From DATBHM01 sp963772375 (lineage in GTDB: Bacteria > Actinomycetota > UBA4738 > JACQTL01): a stretch of DNA of 64,000 nucleotides. The DNA is taken from assembly GCA_963772375.1 (NCBI GenBank), contig CAVYXG010000001.1, positions 868,001 through 932,000 of the forward strand. Reading direction: 5' to 3'. Positions 35,381 to 43,446 of the stretch are shown here, in pieces. Under the pieces are notes generated by a model. That model was not told where the DNA came from. It did no database searches and worked only from the letters and a program-made list of their open reading frames with translations. The position numbers were made by a program, and so were the translations under genes. Numbering within the stretch: position 1 is the first letter of the stretch; each line of letters starts with the position of its first letter.

Positions 35381-36861
35381 CGTCCGAACCCCTCCCACGC
35401 GGTGGTCCCCCGTTGCAGGCTGTGGGCCTCCGTGGCCTGCGAAGTCGGTCCATCCGCCGATGTGTCGTGAGCGAGGATCGCTGCGAGGTCTCCGTCGGCG
35501 AACCGCCCGCACGTCGCGGCGGTCCCCAGGGCTCGGTCGAGCGCCTCCGGCCCGTACAGCTTCGAGAGCTCGAGGGCCTCGGCCATCTTGGAGCGGATGC
35601 GCGCGGCGCCGACCGATGCCGCCTCGATGAGCCACTGCGTCGCGCCGTTCCCCAGGGCGAGGAACGCCTGCTCCTCGGGCGTGCGAGCTCGGGGGACCCT
35701 GGCCAGGGGCCCGGAGGGCCGCTGCGGGTAATGCGCGTCGTCGATCATGGGTCGGCCCGGCGTCGATCGGCGGTGGCGGGCCACCTCCCGTGCTCCGGCA
35801 GAGGGGTCGACCGAGACCACCACCACCTGGTCCCCCTCGGTGCGGACCCACACCCGGCGGCCGATGAGCGAGTACGGCACCGAGTACAGGACGCTGTGGA
35901 ACGACACCACGGAGTTCGACGCGACCGTGCGGGTCTGCCCGAACGCGGTGGTGTACGCCTCGCCGGGGACAGGATGCAGGCGCCGTCGCTCCTCGGCCAG
36001 CAGCTCCGCCGGCGGACGGCCCGTGGCCCGGTGGGGCCGGGCGTTGACCCGTTCGCAGAACGCCTCGCACGCTGCCCGGAGCTCTTCGAAGGAGCGGTAC
36101 GCCGGCAGCAGGTTCGCCTCGGTGGGGACGAGGTCGGCCTTGGCGATGCGCACCGTTGCCTCCGAGCCGCCCTTGGACTCGGGGTCGGCGGGGACGCACG
36201 TCGCGATGGTCAGGCCGTAGTGCCGGGCCGCGGCCACGATCTCGGGATGGCGAACGGGGATGCGGGCGATGTGGGTGGTGGTCACGGTCTTCTCGTTGTC
36301 GGTGAGGCCGTACGTCGGGACGCCCCCGAACGCCCGAAGGGTCCGGTCGATCCCCGCGACCACGGTGGGGAGCGTCTTGTCCAGGATCGGGAACACGACG
36401 CGGTAGCGGCTCCACGCCAGCCAGGCGCAGAACAACTGCGTGGGGCCCTCGGGGACCTCCGGCCCGGTGCCGTAGTCCCACTGGAACCACATCCCGGGCT
36501 CGGGGATCCACGGGCGGTACACCCGCAGCCGTCCCTCGCGGAAGCGCTGCCTGGCCCCGGCCACGGCCCGCCTGGTCGTCCGCTCCGAGCCCTCGTAGCC
36601 GAGCGCGATGAGCTTCTCGTGGCAGCGGTCGGCGCGGATCTTGCCGTGGGAGCGCTCCACCCACTCCTCGATCTTCGGCAGGAGTGGATCGATGAGCTTC
36701 GGACGGTCGATCCCCGAGGATGGCGACCGCCCCCCGTCCCGGAGCGCGACGTAGCGCTCGACGGTGTGATGGTCGACCCCCGCGAGCTCCGCCGCGGCGC
36801 GGTAGGAGCCAGTCAGGTCGAAGGCCTCCAGCATGTCCATGATCTCCTCGTCAGACTTCAT
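35377..36861 (-). CDS. istA: IS21 transposase IstA
   Basis: 494 aa. N-terminal helix-turn-helix (LTGSYRAAAELAGVDHHTVERYV), then the DDE integrase core: MWFQWDYGTG, AGIDRTLRAFGGVPTYGLTDNEKTV, and SKGGSEATVRIAKADL, with a C-terminal SH3-like DNA-binding part. Intact and overlapping istB, so this copy may still be active. Confidence 0.92.
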   Translation of the reverse strand: MKSDEEIMDMLEAFDLTGSYRAAAELAGVDHHTVERYVALRDGGRSPSSGIDRPKLIDPLLPKIEEWVERSHGKIRADRCHEKLIALGYEGSERTTRRAVAGARQRFREGRLRVYRPWIPEPGMWFQWDYGTGPEVPEGPTQLFCAWLAWSRYRVVFPILDKTLPTVVAGIDRTLRAFGGVPTYGLTDNEKTVTTTHIARIPVRHPEIVAAARHYGLTIATCVPADPESKGGSEATVRIAKADLVPTEANLLPAYRSFEELRAACEAFCERVNARPHRATGRPPAELLAEERRRLHPVPGEAYTTAFGQTRTVASNSVVSFHSVLYSVPYSLIGRRVWVRTEGDQVVVVSVDPSAGAREVARHRRSTPGRPMIDDAHYPQRPSGPLARVPRARTPEEQAFLALGNGATQWLIEAASVGAARIRSKMAEALELSKLYGPEALDRALGTAATCGRFADGDLAAILAHDTSADGPTSQATEAHSLQRGTTAWEGFGR

Positions 36862-37057
36862 CTGCCTCCCTCTCCAGGGGCCGACTGCGGACTTGGACGT
36901 GCGCAGTCAAACCCGGGGAGGGAGGTCCTCCTGGGAGCAGGAAACGGTCAGTTGACGTCAGGCCGGGGAGATGTCCCGGCCGCGGGTGGGGAATCCTGGT
37001 GGCCGCCAGTGGGGAGTTCCGTGGCCGCCGGTGGGGAGCTTTTCACGGCCGCCGACA

Positions 37058-37243
37058 ACTCCCGCCGCCACCCGCCAGCAGGTGCTCGAAGGACACGTTC
37101 CCGTCCGGATGCCGGACGAGCCGGAACCAGGCGGGGATCTCCGTCTTCAACTCCTGACCCGCCATCAATGCGGGGCCGATCTCATCGGAGTCCCGGGGCA
37201 GCGTCACGCCGTCGCCCCGCCACGGCGGCGGCTCAGAATCCAT
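37058..37243 (-). pseudogene. Small hypothetical protein interrupted by IS21
   Basis: From ATG 37243 the product MDSEPPPWRGDGVTLP, then DSDEIGPALMAGQELKTEIPAWFRLVRHPDGNVSFEHLL, runs into the IS21 right end. No family recognised. It diverges from the short frame at 37267. Confidence 0.4.
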
Positions 37244-37266
37244 CTCCCCTCCTCCCACCGACGGGC

Positions 37267-37401
37267 ATGGACGCGAACGTGACGCCGTTGCACGGTTCCG
37301 ACGGCACGGCCGATGCGCCTCACGTCGCACTCCAGATGCTGAACCCGCCCTCGGCCGACCTCAGGTTGTTCGTGCCGACGACGGCCCGGATTCCGAGATA
37401 G
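37267..37401 (+). CDS. 44-aa hypothetical open frame before a terminator
   Basis: MDANVTPLHGSDGTADAP, then HVALQMLNPPSADLRLFVPTTARIPR. No family recognised. A strong hairpin starts right after the stop, which supports real expression or the tail of a former gene. Confidence 0.3.
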   Translation: MDANVTPLHGSDGTADAPHVALQMLNPPSADLRLFVPTTARIPR

Positions 37402-37402
37402 C

Positions 37403-37430
37403 GAAGGGCCCGTCCGAAGACCGGCCCTTC
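37403..37430 (+). terminator. Hairpin terminator
   Basis: GAAGGGCC and GGCCCTTC separated by 12 nt and followed by ATGTC; it lies directly after the stop at 37401. Confidence 0.55.
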
Positions 37431-37877
37431 ATGTCAGGTCTCGTTGCCCTACGAACCTTGCGGCCCGCCGGTCACCGCGTCCCGACAGGTGCGGACGATA
37501 GCGGGCCACCGCTTCCCCGGGCAAGCTCAGGACCTGTTCTTGTCCCTCTTTCTTCTCATCCCCGTACATGAGCCAGATTCAGGCAGTTCACGAATCGGAG
37601 GTCGGGAGGTGGACGCCAACATGTCCGACTACGATCCGCCGCTGTTCCTCATCGAGACACCAGTAGATGCCGGCGCACGTGGCGCCACAACCGCGAGACG
37701 TCGTTGGCCCGGCGCTAGCGGGTGAGGGAGCCTGAGCGATACGACGGCCGGGCCCGGACGCCGCCTTCTCTCCACGGCGTGAGACACCCGGGAGGCCCTG
37801 GGATGAGGAGTCGACTGGCCCTGAACCGCCCCGCCCGTCGGCGCTCACGCTGATCCAACGGCCGCAGGAGAACGCCC
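37431..37877. other. No supported gene
   Basis: One plus frame includes DYDPPLFLIETPVDAGARG but has no family match or clear start. The stretch is probably residual sequence between insertions. Confidence 0.4.
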
Positions 37878-38330
37878 GTGATCGCGATCGAGGAATGCAT
37901 CGTCATCGATCTCCCCCGTCGGCGGGTCTTTCCGGTCGCGGCCAGACCCGAGAACATGCCGCTGTGGAACTCAGCGGTCCTCGAGAGCGAGCTCGACGGC
38001 GCACTCATGGAGGGCACACGGGTCGTTCAGCGCATCCATCTCTTGGGCCGCCGGTTCCAGACCGCCTTTCGGGTGACCTGCTACGAACCCCCGCGCCAGA
38101 TCACGTACACGAGCACCGCGGGGCCGATGGACATCCGAGGAACCATGGAATTCGTCCCCCTGCAAGGCCGAACGCTCGTTCGGTGGACCGTGGCCGGTAG
38201 TGGTCGAGACTTCTTCCGGGTCGGGGAGGGCGTCCTCGTCAGGGCCGGCCGGCACGAGATGCGCTCCTGCCTGGAGAACCTGAAACGCTTCGTGGAGCAG
38301 ACTGCGTCGATCCCAGCCGGGAGTCGATGA
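37878..38330 (+). CDS. SRPBCC (START-like) family protein
   Basis: 150 aa with the polyketide-cyclase/SRPBCC pattern: IEECIVIDLPRRRVFPVAARPENMPLW, a RVVQRIHLLGRRFQTAFRVTCYEPPR strand pair, and a long C-terminal helix (HEMRSCLENLKRFVEQ). These proteins hold hydrophobic ligands in a helix-grip pocket. GTG 37878 follows AGGAG by about 8 nt. The only intact non-IS gene in the fourth unit. Confidence 0.75.
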   Translation: MIAIEECIVIDLPRRRVFPVAARPENMPLWNSAVLESELDGALMEGTRVVQRIHLLGRRFQTAFRVTCYEPPRQITYTSTAGPMDIRGTMEFVPLQGRTLVRWTVAGSGRDFFRVGEGVLVRAGRHEMRSCLENLKRFVEQTASIPAGSR

Positions 38331-38616
38331 CGTAGTCGGCCACCTCGATCACGCCTCACTCCAAGGCCTTGACACGGAGGTCTCGAGATCAAGGGTTCTG
38401 CTCCCCGTTCTGCCGCCCCGTCTCGCGCTCGCGGCGATCCCGGGTGACCGTCGTATGGGAGTTGCAGAAGGCGTCGTAGGGGGCGGCACGGTCACCCAGC
38501 CCGGATGACGCAAGGGGCCTCTTCAGATGGGTCCCGTCACCACGGCGTCACCACGTAGGAGCACCGGCGAGCCCGCCGAGGACCTACGGCAGCACAGCCT
38601 CCCAGGTCAGAAGGGG
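38331..38616. other. No supported gene
   Basis: Between the SRPBCC gene and the tRNA-Leu-like sequence I see no coding pattern or known site. Confidence 0.4.
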
Positions 38617-38694
38617 TGGGCGAGGGGGGAGTTGAACCCCCACCCGGTTGCCCGGACAGGATCCTGAATCCTGTCCCTGAACCGCTCGACCAAT
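38617..38694 (-). pseudogene. tRNA-Leu(CAG)-derived sequence lacking the 5' acceptor strand
   Basis: On the minus strand a D arm (GTC/GAC), anticodon arm CAGGA-TTCAGGA-TCCTG (anticodon CAG), long variable arm, T arm GGGGG-TTCAACT-CCCCC and 3' acceptor CTCGCCC-ACC are all present. The seven nt that should pair as GGGCGAG are ATCTCGC instead. Downstream on the minus strand CTTCTGACCT matches the flank of the tRNA-Leu(UAG) att copies. It looks like an att remnant of a related element that used another leucine tRNA. Confidence 0.65.
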
Positions 38695-38703
38695 GCGAGA
38701 TCC

Positions 38704-38721
38704 TGCTCACGCCTTGCTCAC
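38704..38721 (+). repeat. Paired TGCTCAC repeats, left flank of att copy 4
   Basis: TGCTCACGCCTTGCTCAC starts 106 nt before the core and is followed by GACGGCTCGATTCTGACCGG, similar to the left flank of copy 2. Confidence 0.6.
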
Positions 38722-38809
38722 GACGGCTCGATTCTGACCGGCATTGGACAACACATAACGGCACTGGCCGAGGCGGACGTCGTGGGTCTCGTGCCTGCCG
38801 GCACTCGCT

Positions 38810-38862
38810 TTAGGATCCGGTGCCCGAAAGGGCGTGGGGGTTCGACTCCCCCCTCTCGCACC
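38810..38862 (+). repeat. att core copy 4 (last in the array)
   Basis: Perfect 53-bp copy, flanked on both sides by TGCTCAC pairs (left 38704-38721, right 38934-38951). It is the only copy with both flanks well preserved. Confidence 0.95.
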
Positions 38863-38933
38863 CCCTCTGACCTGCGAATCTTCGTTTCCTGCCGGCCCTC
38901 CGACCCTTCGCGACCAGGTCGGAAATGGCCTTC

Positions 38934-38951
38934 TTGCTCACGCTTGCTCAC
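38934..38951 (+). repeat. Paired TGCTCAC repeats, right flank of att copy 4
   Basis: TTGCTCACGCTTGCTCAC, 72 nt after the core, identical to the pair after copy 1. Confidence 0.6.
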
Positions 38952-39018
38952 AGGGACGGCACCCAGACACTTCGTGCGATGCTTGAACCAGGGGGGTGAG
39001 ATCTGGATCAGCCTGCCG

Positions 39019-41352
39019 TCAGCGGATTCGGCCGGCCTCGGTGACGGCGTCGCTCCCGTCGCCCGCCCGGGACGGCACCAGGCTGAACGCGCCCTCCTCC
39101 TCCTGCGCGTTGTGCAGACGGAGGACGGCGTAGAGCCCGTACAGCAGGCGCCGAAGCTCGACCACGTCCTCGGGCTGGACGTGGTCGTCGTCGAGTTCGG
39201 TGAGCAACCGCCGCAGCCGGCTCGCCTGGTGCTCGATCTCCGCGTGGGTCCGGCTCATCGCCGCGGTTGCGTCGGATCCGCCCAGTGCCCTGGCGACCAG
39301 CGGCACGAGCAACTCCTCCTCGGCACGCTCGTGCGGGAGCAGTTCGCCATCGAGTCGTTCGAGCAGCGTTCGCGCCGGTCCGAGGTGACAGTCCTCCGTC
39401 GAAAGTGCGTCGGCCACGGAACGGAACTGCTCGACCACCGGCATGACCGCGTCGTGCTCGGCCCGGAGCCGGTGCGCGATGGCGACGTCGGCCGGCGCCA
39501 TGGTGATGGTGTGGACGCTCCCCGGGAGCACCGCTCGAAGCGCGATCCCGATCGCCAGCACGTCGATGACCTCCTGAACGATCGCGCCGGCCGCGGGCGG
39601 GAGCAGTCCGCTGGCGGCCGCGACCATCGCGACGAGTGAGAGCCCCATGCCGACGACCACCGCCTGCAGGGCGATGCGCCTGGCCCGGCGCGCGATGAGG
39701 ATCGCGTCGGCTAGCGCGTCGATCCGGTCGACCGTGAGCACGATGTCGGCCGCCTCGGACGAGGCCGTCGCTCCGCGTGCGGCCAGGGCGACGCCGACCC
39801 CGGCAGCGGCCAGGGCGGGGGCGTCGTTCACGCCGTCGCCGATCATGATTGTTGCGGCGTGTGCGGCCTCGGCTCGGATCGCGGCGAGCTTCTCGGCCGG
39901 CTCGCAATCGGCGAGCACCGTGTCGACCCCGACGATCCGCCCGATCGTTTCGGCGGTGTCGGCCCGGTCGCCGGTCGCCAGGACCACCCGGCTGATACCG
40001 GCCTCGCGCAGGGCGCGAACCATCCGCGGCGCGTCGGGCCGGATCGGGTCCTCCAGCAGGAGCGCGCCGGCGGGCTCGCCGTCCACGGCAACGAACACGG
40101 TGAGCGATCCGTCGAGGTCCGCTCGGCGGCGCACCTGTCGCACCCAGACGGGTGGGGCGTCACCGACCACCCAGGCGGCCTTGCCCAGTTTCACGTCGTG
40201 TCCGTCGACCCGCCCCCGAAGCCCGGAGCCGTGCTCTTCGTTGACGTCCTGGGGCATCGTGAGCGCGAGACCACGGCGGGTGCCTGCAGTGACGATCGCT
40301 CCGGCCAGGACGTGCGCGGACACCTGGTCGAGCGACGCGGCCAGTCGGAGCAGCTCATGGGCATCGACGCCGCTCGCAACGACCACGTCGGCCAGCGTGG
40401 GACGACCCTGGGTCAGCGTGCCCGTCTTGTCGAATACCATGACGTGCCCCGCGGCCAGGCGTTCCAGCGCACTGCCGCCCTTGACCACGACGCCGATGTG
40501 CGCCGCGCGGGACAGACCGGACATGATCGCGATGGGGGCGGCCAGCAGCAGCGGGCAGGGCGTCGCGACGACGAGGACGGCCACGGCTCGGACCGGGTCC
40601 CCGCTCACCGCCCATGCCGCGCCGGCGATCACCACGGTGAAGGGGACGAACAGGATGGCGAACCGGTCGGCGACGCGCACGAACGGCGCCGACGACGCCT
40701 GCGCCTGTTCCACGAGGCGAACGAGGCCCGCATAGGTGGACTCCTCGGCCGGCGAGGTGGCGACGAAGTCGATCGGCGGTCCTGCATTCACCACACCGCT
40801 GCGAACTCCGTCGCCCGCTGGGCGCTCGACCGGGAGGGACTCGCCGGTCAACGCGGACTCGTCCAGCACCGCGGTGGACAGCAGCCGCCCGTCCACCGGC
40901 ACGATCTCACCCGTGGCCACCAGCAGGCGATCACCCCTGATGACGTCGTTCGCCGGGATCTCGACCACGGCGCCCCGATCCAGTCGCCGGGCCGTCCGGG
41001 GGGCTCGCTCCACCAGCAGGCTCAGCTCGCGTCGCGCCCTCGTCGCCGCCCTGGCCTCGAGCAACTGACCGCTCGCGAGCATGACCGTGATCATGGCTCC
41101 GGCGAACAGCTCGTCCACAGCAAGAGCACCCACCAGAGCGAGCACAGCGATGATGTCGACGCTCGGCTGACGGCGCCGGAGCGAGGCGACCGTCGAGACG
41201 ACCGAGAAGGCGAGGCCGAGCACAGTCCCGGCGATCCAGAACACGTCGGCTGGCGTTTCGGCATCGGCGAACCACGCCACGCCGCCCGCCACGAGCAGCA
41301 CCGTCGAAGCGACGAAGAGCAGCAGCTCCCTGCGATCGCGCAACCAGTCCAC
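39019..41352 (-). CDS. P1B-type metal-transporting ATPase with C-terminal hemerythrin domain
   Basis: 777 aa. TGES (169-172), the transmembrane metal motif TPCP (264-267), phosphorylation site DKTGT (D308) and hinge GDGVND (505-510) are all present. There is no N-terminal metal-binding HMA domain. After the last helices a hemerythrin domain (about 620-765) shows RAEHD, LPHERAEEE, THAEIEHQ and LHNAQEEE, the His/Glu di-iron pattern. TPC plus C-terminal hemerythrin recalls P1B-5 ATPases (nickel/iron export), so Ni/Fe is a better guess than Zn/Cd. GTG 41352 precedes the first helix; the longer frame upstream is unrelated. Confidence 0.82.
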   Translation of the reverse strand: MDWLRDRRELLLFVASTVLLVAGGVAWFADAETPADVFWIAGTVLGLAFSVVSTVASLRRRQPSVDIIAVLALVGALAVDELFAGAMITVMLASGQLLEARAATRARRELSLLVERAPRTARRLDRGAVVEIPANDVIRGDRLLVATGEIVPVDGRLLSTAVLDESALTGESLPVERPAGDGVRSGVVNAGPPIDFVATSPAEESTYAGLVRLVEQAQASSAPFVRVADRFAILFVPFTVVIAGAAWAVSGDPVRAVAVLVVATPCPLLLAAPIAIMSGLSRAAHIGVVVKGGSALERLAAGHVMVFDKTGTLTQGRPTLADVVVASGVDAHELLRLAASLDQVSAHVLAGAIVTAGTRRGLALTMPQDVNEEHGSGLRGRVDGHDVKLGKAAWVVGDAPPVWVRQVRRRADLDGSLTVFVAVDGEPAGALLLEDPIRPDAPRMVRALREAGISRVVLATGDRADTAETIGRIVGVDTVLADCEPAEKLAAIRAEAAHAATIMIGDGVNDAPALAAAGVGVALAARGATASSEAADIVLTVDRIDALADAILIARRARRIALQAVVVGMGLSLVAMVAAASGLLPPAAGAIVQEVIDVLAIGIALRAVLPGSVHTITMAPADVAIAHRLRAEHDAVMPVVEQFRSVADALSTEDCHLGPARTLLERLDGELLPHERAEEELLVPLVARALGGSDATAAMSRTHAEIEHQASRLRRLLTELDDDHVQPEDVVELRRLLYGLYAVLRLHNAQEEEGAFSLVPSRAGDGSDAVTEAGRIR

Positions 41353-41478
41353 CCATTCATTATTGGCCGACGTCGGGGGGTTGCAGCTCGTGCTTCGGAT
41401 ACCCGGTCCATCCTCGAGCGGCGGCGCGGCTCCGTCCCCCGCCCCCGACCCGGCGACTCGCCGACCTGTGGCCCGATC

Positions 41479-41690
41479 GTGTTCGGGTTCTCGAAGCTCG
41501 ACGTGATGTTCGGCAAACGGACGCCCGAGGCCGTCCGCATGCAGTACGAGCGCATCACCACCCGGAGCGTCCGGTTCCGGGGGGAGACGATCACCCGGAT
41601 CGACCCGGCGCCGTCGCGTGGTCACCGACCTCGAGACCTACGAGGCCGACGTCATAGTGGTGGCCCTGGGGGCAGACCAGGACATCGCCT
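41479..41690 (+). pseudogene. FAD/NAD(P) oxidoreductase (sulfide:quinone-reductase-like) fragment
   Basis: FGFSKLDVMFGKRTPEAVRM and YERITTRSVRFRGETITRIDP, then after a frameshift near 41618 VVTDLETYEADVIVVALGAD. This is the segment between the two Rossmann motifs of SQR-type flavoproteins. Both ends are missing. Confidence 0.55.
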
Positions 41691-42213
41691 CCCCGCGCCC
41701 GTTCGCGCCCCGCTTCGTCCCGGACCCATCCAGGCCGACATCCTTCACGTACCAGTGGGTCGAGCGGAACGGTTCCACGGCGCAGCACCCCATCTTCGTG
41801 CGGCTACAGTGGCGGAGTCCCAGCGGCAGCGTCGTGCACCTGCTGCGAGGCGACATGTCATTGCTTTACACGACGGAGACGTGTCGCGGAGCTTCGTAGT
41901 CGGTCAAGGCCGGGTCGAAGCGCGCACGGATGAGCGGTCTCCTTCAGCCCGCGGCGCAAACCGCCCCGGAACGTCGATGGCCTGCTGGAGGTTCGCGGGC
42001 CGTCCTTGCCCGGCGCGCAGGAGCCCCAAGAGCAGGATCGTCCTCCGTGGTCAGGCTGATGAGGGTCCTCCGTCGCCAGGGGGAGCACCATTCCCCGAGA
42101 TTTCATCCTCCCCGACGAGCACGTTCCACCCTGATGCGGCCGCCCGGTGACCCGATGGAGCGGAAGAGCCGGCCCCCGGCATGATGAGCCCGGGAGCCGG
42201 CACTCCGCTCTGC
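41691..42213. other. Decayed region without a supported gene
   Basis: Several short frames exist on both strands but none shows a recognisable family or a plausible start; it lies between two gene remnants of the metal island. Confidence 0.4.
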
Positions 42214-42444
42214 CTACGCGGTCGCCGCGCGACGCTCCGCCGCGAGCCGCTGAACAGCCTGCGCGTAGGTCGAGCCGCGCTCGATGTCCAGGTAGTACTC
42301 GCACACGTCGCCCGGGATGATGTCCGAGCAGTGCCACAGCTGGCCGAACAGCCAGTCGATGGATCGAGGTTGACCGTCGTAGAACGCCTCGCCCGGTACC
42401 TCGGTCCAGGTCATGCCCTGCTCGGCGTAGGACGATAAACGCAT
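42214..42444 (-). CDS. Small hypothetical protein (76 aa)
   Basis: MRLSSYAEQGMTWTEVPG, then EAFYDGQPRSIDWLFGQLWHCSD and a GSTYAQAVQRLAAERR tail. The composition is that of a folded alpha-helical protein, with sensible codon use. I cannot name the family. It may belong to the metal island. Confidence 0.5.
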   Translation of the reverse strand: MRLSSYAEQGMTWTEVPGEAFYDGQPRSIDWLFGQLWHCSDIIPGDVCEYYLDIERGSTYAQAVQRLAAERRAATA

Positions 42445-42699
42445 CGCGCAGATGACCTGCTGCGTGCATGCTTCTCGCCTCCTCCGTCTCGGCGCACGCA
42501 CACCACCGCCAGGGTCGAGGTCCTCGGGCTGACCCGAGCCAGCAAGAGGGAGGGGGCGCTTCGAGTGGGGCCAGCGCCTCGTTCGAGCCCCGTCTACTCC
42601 AGGGTCGACACCTCGATCTACCGGGCGCAGCCGACCTTGAGAGTCTCCCTCATCGTGAGAGGCTCCCTCATTCCTTCGGTGCACACGCGTCACCACTCA

Positions 42700-43170
42700 T
42701 CCGGATGCCAGGGGCGACTGGGGGGGACGACCGGCTCGTCCTCGCGGGCCCTAGCCCGCTCCACCAGGCGGGCGGCGGCCTTCATGCGCTCGGTCTCCGG
42801 CAGGGGCTGCGGCACCGGCTCCGGCAGCTCTGGGCCGAAGGGCAACGACTCGGCGTCGGTCAGCACATCGATCGACAGACCCCCGCACGGCCTCCAACCT
42901 CGCCTCCAGCTCGGGCCAGTATTTCTGGGGGATCACCCCGCGTACCTCCATCATGAGCCGAGGGCCGGACAGCACGGCCTCGGCCGGCGCTCGTCCCTGA
43001 CCAGCACTTGAGGGAGACGGTCGCGAGCACCCCGATCGTCTTGTGGTGACGCCGAACACTGAAGTCCTCGCGACCTCGCCGTCCTCGCCGGCTCGCTCCC
43101 TCCAGCCTCTGAGTGGATGCGTGAGGCGTAGTCCACCAGCCATACCTTCTCCCCCAGCAGGCTCCCCCAG
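42700..43170 (-). pseudogene. Unrecognised gene broken by frameshifts
   Basis: Pieces in different frames read GEKVWLVDYASRIH, DFSVRRHHKTIGVLATVSLK, MMEVRGVIPQKYWPELEARLEAV, and LPFGPELPEPVPQPLPETERMKAAARL ending PWHPDEW. Joined they would give one protein of about 150 aa. Family unknown. Confidence 0.4.
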
Positions 43171-43188
43171 CAGGCCGTTCCTGGATGC

Positions 43189-43446
43189 CTACGCGTACCT
43201 GCCGGCCGACCCGTGGACAGCTTCACCCCCGCGGAGGACCGCCTGGCGGGCCGCGTGGCACCGCTCGCACCGGACGAGACGGGCGGCCGGCTCGACAGGG
43301 ATCTCCCGCATGATGGCGGCGGGCCTCGTCAGGTGGTGCTCAACGATGACGGCATGGTGCGAACAGACACCCGCGCCGCAGTCGACGCAGACGCCGACGG
43401 CCGGAGTTGGCCGGCCTTCGCTCAGGATGCAATCAAGGCATTCCAT
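43189..43446 (-). CDS. DUF2180 family Cys-rich protein
   Basis: 85 aa starting MECLDCILSEGRPTPAVGVCVDCGAGVCSHHAVIVEHHLTR, the DUF2180 zinc-binding pattern with paired CxxC and CxHH. A second pair (RCERC) lies near the end. The gene overlaps the acr3 stop by 14 nt and is last in the arsR-acr3 operon. Function unknown; such proteins often accompany metal-resistance genes. Confidence 0.75.
   Translation of the reverse strand: MECLDCILSEGRPTPAVGVCVDCGAGVCSHHAVIVEHHLTRPAAIMREIPVEPAARLVRCERCHAARQAVLRGGEAVHGSAGRYA

Larger units (their letters stand above)
34367..37057 (-). mobile_element. IS21-family insertion sequence, first copy (ends approximate)
   Basis: The element contains intact istA and istB. 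The right end reads inward TGTCGGCGGCCGTGAAAAG and carries three subterminal repeats of the type GGCGGCCAC...TCCCCAC; the left subterminal region (34508-34595) has matching GGCCACGAGA...TCCCC repeats. The left tip TGTCAGCTGCC at 34367 is the best candidate. I found no clear target duplication, so the left boundary is uncertain. Confidence 0.7.

Noticed and set aside
38617..38694. A functional tRNA-Leu(CAG) gene on the minus strand
   Set aside because: The 5' acceptor strand cannot pair with CTCGCCC, so it was annotated as a remnant.
22459..38862. The four downstream 53-bp copies as functional tRNA-Leu genes
   Set aside because: Each starts in the anticodon loop; the acceptor 5' strand, D arm and 5' anticodon stem are absent.
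22454..38951. Repeated minus-strand peptides containing REGGVEPPRPFGHRIL at every att copy
   Set aside because: They are translations of the tRNA-Leu 3' end and its flank, not a protein family of the elements.
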